Shown one piece after another: positions 62,821 through 64,000 of a stretch of DNA of 64,000 nucleotides; the first letter of the stretch is position 1; the number at the start of each line of letters is the position of its first letter. The position numbers and the translations under genes are program-made. Under the pieces are notes generated by a model. That model did not search any database. It saw nothing but the letters and a program-made list of their open reading frames with translations, and had not been told where the DNA came from. This DNA is from Candidatus Electrothrix communis (lineage in GTDB: Bacteria; Desulfobacterota; Desulfobulbia; Desulfobulbales; Desulfobulbaceae), in contig CP130629.1 of the NCBI GenBank assembly GCA_030644725.1, forward strand, positions 4,169,501-4,233,500, given 5' to 3'.

Positions 62821-63961
62821 GGTATGTCATGGGAGTTTGTTCTGCGGTTCTGCTGCACTTTGGATGCGCTCCCCCAGGGGTGAGACGTAAGTGCAAAAAG
62901 GCGATAGCTGCTTCGTAGACCATTTCCGGGGAGATCTTTCGCATACAGGAGAGATGTGAGCAGCTGCGCTTTCTGCATTCAAGGCAGTCAAGCTCGTCTG
63001 CCTGGACAATGCGATGTTCGCTTCCTTCTGTGCTATAGGGGCCAACTCTATTTGGATGGGTAGGGCCGAACAGGGCCACCACAGGGGTATGAGCCAAGGC
63101 TGCTATGTGCATGGGGCCGGAATCAAGACCGATATAGAGAGAGGCATGCTGAATCAGAGCAGCTGACTGGGGAAGTGTGAGGCGATCGGCTGCAATGATC
63201 GGATCAGTCTTCATCAATCGAGCGATGGAGGTGATATATTCCGTGTCCTGGGGGCTGCCGCCGAATACCACCGGTAGACCTTGTTGATGCAGTTTATCAG
63301 TGAGAGCGGCCCAGTGCTCAATCGGCCAGAATTTGGTCTGCCAACGTGCTGCAGGATTGGCATAAATAAGGGGAGAGGTATCAGTAACCCTGTACGACTG
63401 AAGGAATTGTTGCAGAGCCCGGCGATCTTTTTCTCCGGTGCAGAGATGAAAATCTTCATCTGCCGCTCTGATCCCCAGATAGGTGCAGAAGAGCAGATTT
63501 TTATCCTGAGCATGCTCTGTTGTCTTGGGAATATCGATGAGATGTTCCTGAAAAAAGGTATTCAGCTCCTTGGCCCGGCTAAAGCCCACTCGTCGACCGC
63601 CAGGGTTGGTGCGCCCCAGCAGGCCGCTGCGAAAAGAGGCATGCAGGTCAAGGATCAGATCATACGGCTTCTGCTGAAATTCTCTGTGTAATTTTTGTAG
63701 GGTATTGATTGTTGCCTTGAAGGCCTTGGGCAATGCCCAGCGACCTGCCTGAGGGTCGCTGGTAGAAGGAATTTGAATAGGGTGGACGGCATCAATGCTG
63801 TCATCTGCTTGTAATAAAGGAGCAAAGGGTTGTTGAGCAATCCAGCCGATAAAGCAGTTAGGAAAGCAACGTTTAATGGCATGGGCAACCGGCAGGGTAT
63901 GCACGATGTCCCCCAACGAGCTGGGTTTAATAATCAGGATGCGTTTATTGTTTAGCAACAT
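62810..63961 (-). CDS. Glycosyltransferase family 9 (heptosyltransferase-like)
   Basis: 383 residues. ILIIKPSSLGDIVHTLPVAHAIKRCFP is the GT9 opening; YDLILDLHASFRSGLL, WPIEHWAALTDKLHQQGLPVVFGG and the late LYIGLDSGPMHIAALAHTPVVALFGPTHPNRVGPY (nucleotide-heptose binding) are all present, placing it with WaaC/WaaF/RfaQ. A CLECRKRSCSHLSCMRKISPE stretch with four Cys near residue 335 is common in this family. It builds the LPS inner core. First of a two-gene operon with the GT2. Confidence 0.92.
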   Translation of the reverse strand: MLLNNKRILIIKPSSLGDIVHTLPVAHAIKRCFPNCFIGWIAQQPFAPLLQADDSIDAVHPIQIPSTSDPQAGRWALPKAFKATINTLQKLHREFQQKPYDLILDLHASFRSGLLGRTNPGGRRVGFSRAKELNTFFQEHLIDIPKTTEHAQDKNLLFCTYLGIRAADEDFHLCTGEKDRRALQQFLQSYRVTDTSPLIYANPAARWQTKFWPIEHWAALTDKLHQQGLPVVFGGSPQDTEYITSIARLMKTDPIIAADRLTLPQSAALIQHASLYIGLDSGPMHIAALAHTPVVALFGPTHPNRVGPYSTEGSEHRIVQADELDCLECRKRSCSHLSCMRKISPEMVYEAAIAFLHLRLTPGGAHPKCSRTAEQTPMTYHEG

Positions 63962-64000
63962 GTTGCAGTCTTACCCTCAAGTCCCTTCAGCTAATCCGAT

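Overview
The window looks like a chromosomal segment of a Gram-negative anaerobe of the Desulfobulbales / former Deltaproteobacteria, possibly near the cable-bacterium lineage. This is inferred from gene neighbourhoods (siroheme synthase, CcsA-like protein, glutamyl-tRNA reductase; SurA, RodZ-like HTH, RecO), formate-THF ligase with ThyX, a two-CW protein, outer-membrane barrels and LPS-type glycosyltransferases. No rRNA or complete tRNA gene was seen, so the lineage is a suggestion only.

Layout. 0-1.7 kb: N-terminal part of an IMPa/M60-like secreted metalloprotease that runs off the edge. 2.1-6.6 kb: a DUF2339/DUF3999 membrane-protein pair; the second gene has a REP/MITE-type repeat in its 5' end. 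6.7-9.2 kb: a type IV pilin cluster (pilin, pilin-like protein with a ruined prepilin cleavage site, short GspF/PilC protein, second pilin). 9.3-14.5 kb: small, mostly minus-strand accessory genes separated by four copies of a repeated hairpin that also reads as a terminator. 14.7-19.6 kb: mobile region with two decayed insertion sequences and a candidate integron-type cassette (a PLD-like gene with a long attC-like hairpin). 20-25.2 kb: methyltransferase, glycosyltransferase and an MMPL exporter fused to a methyltransferase, followed by a second copy of the first insertion sequence. 27-36.8 kb: mostly housekeeping genes (PlsY, RecO, RodZ-like, SurA-like, TlpA, siroheme/haem operon). 36.9-47.3 kb: envelope and secreted proteins (OmpW, a serine protease with an inserted coiled coil, an Arg/Gly/Tyr repeat protein, a FecR-like low-complexity protein), a STAND-like ATPase, and a segmental duplication next to cobyrinate a,c-diamide synthase. 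47.8-53.9 kb: hydantoinase/oxoprolinase, a 133-bp MITE, an IS1182-type remnant, and an inverted second copy of the 16.5-kb insertion sequence. 54-64 kb: ThyX, formate-THF ligase, metallophosphoesterase, a PilB ATPase with nucleotide-sensor domains at both ends, and LPS-type glycosyltransferases.

Themes. Type IV pili are encoded in two places (pilins plus GspF-like at 7-9 kb; PilB at 59 kb). Tetrapyrrole genes supply siroheme, haem and cobalamin. C1 metabolism is represented by fhs and thyX. The accessory parts carry at least six kinds of dispersed repeat. Many broken frames coincide with A/T homopolymers, so some pseudogene calls could be sequence errors; the paralogous copies inside this window let each break be located exactly.
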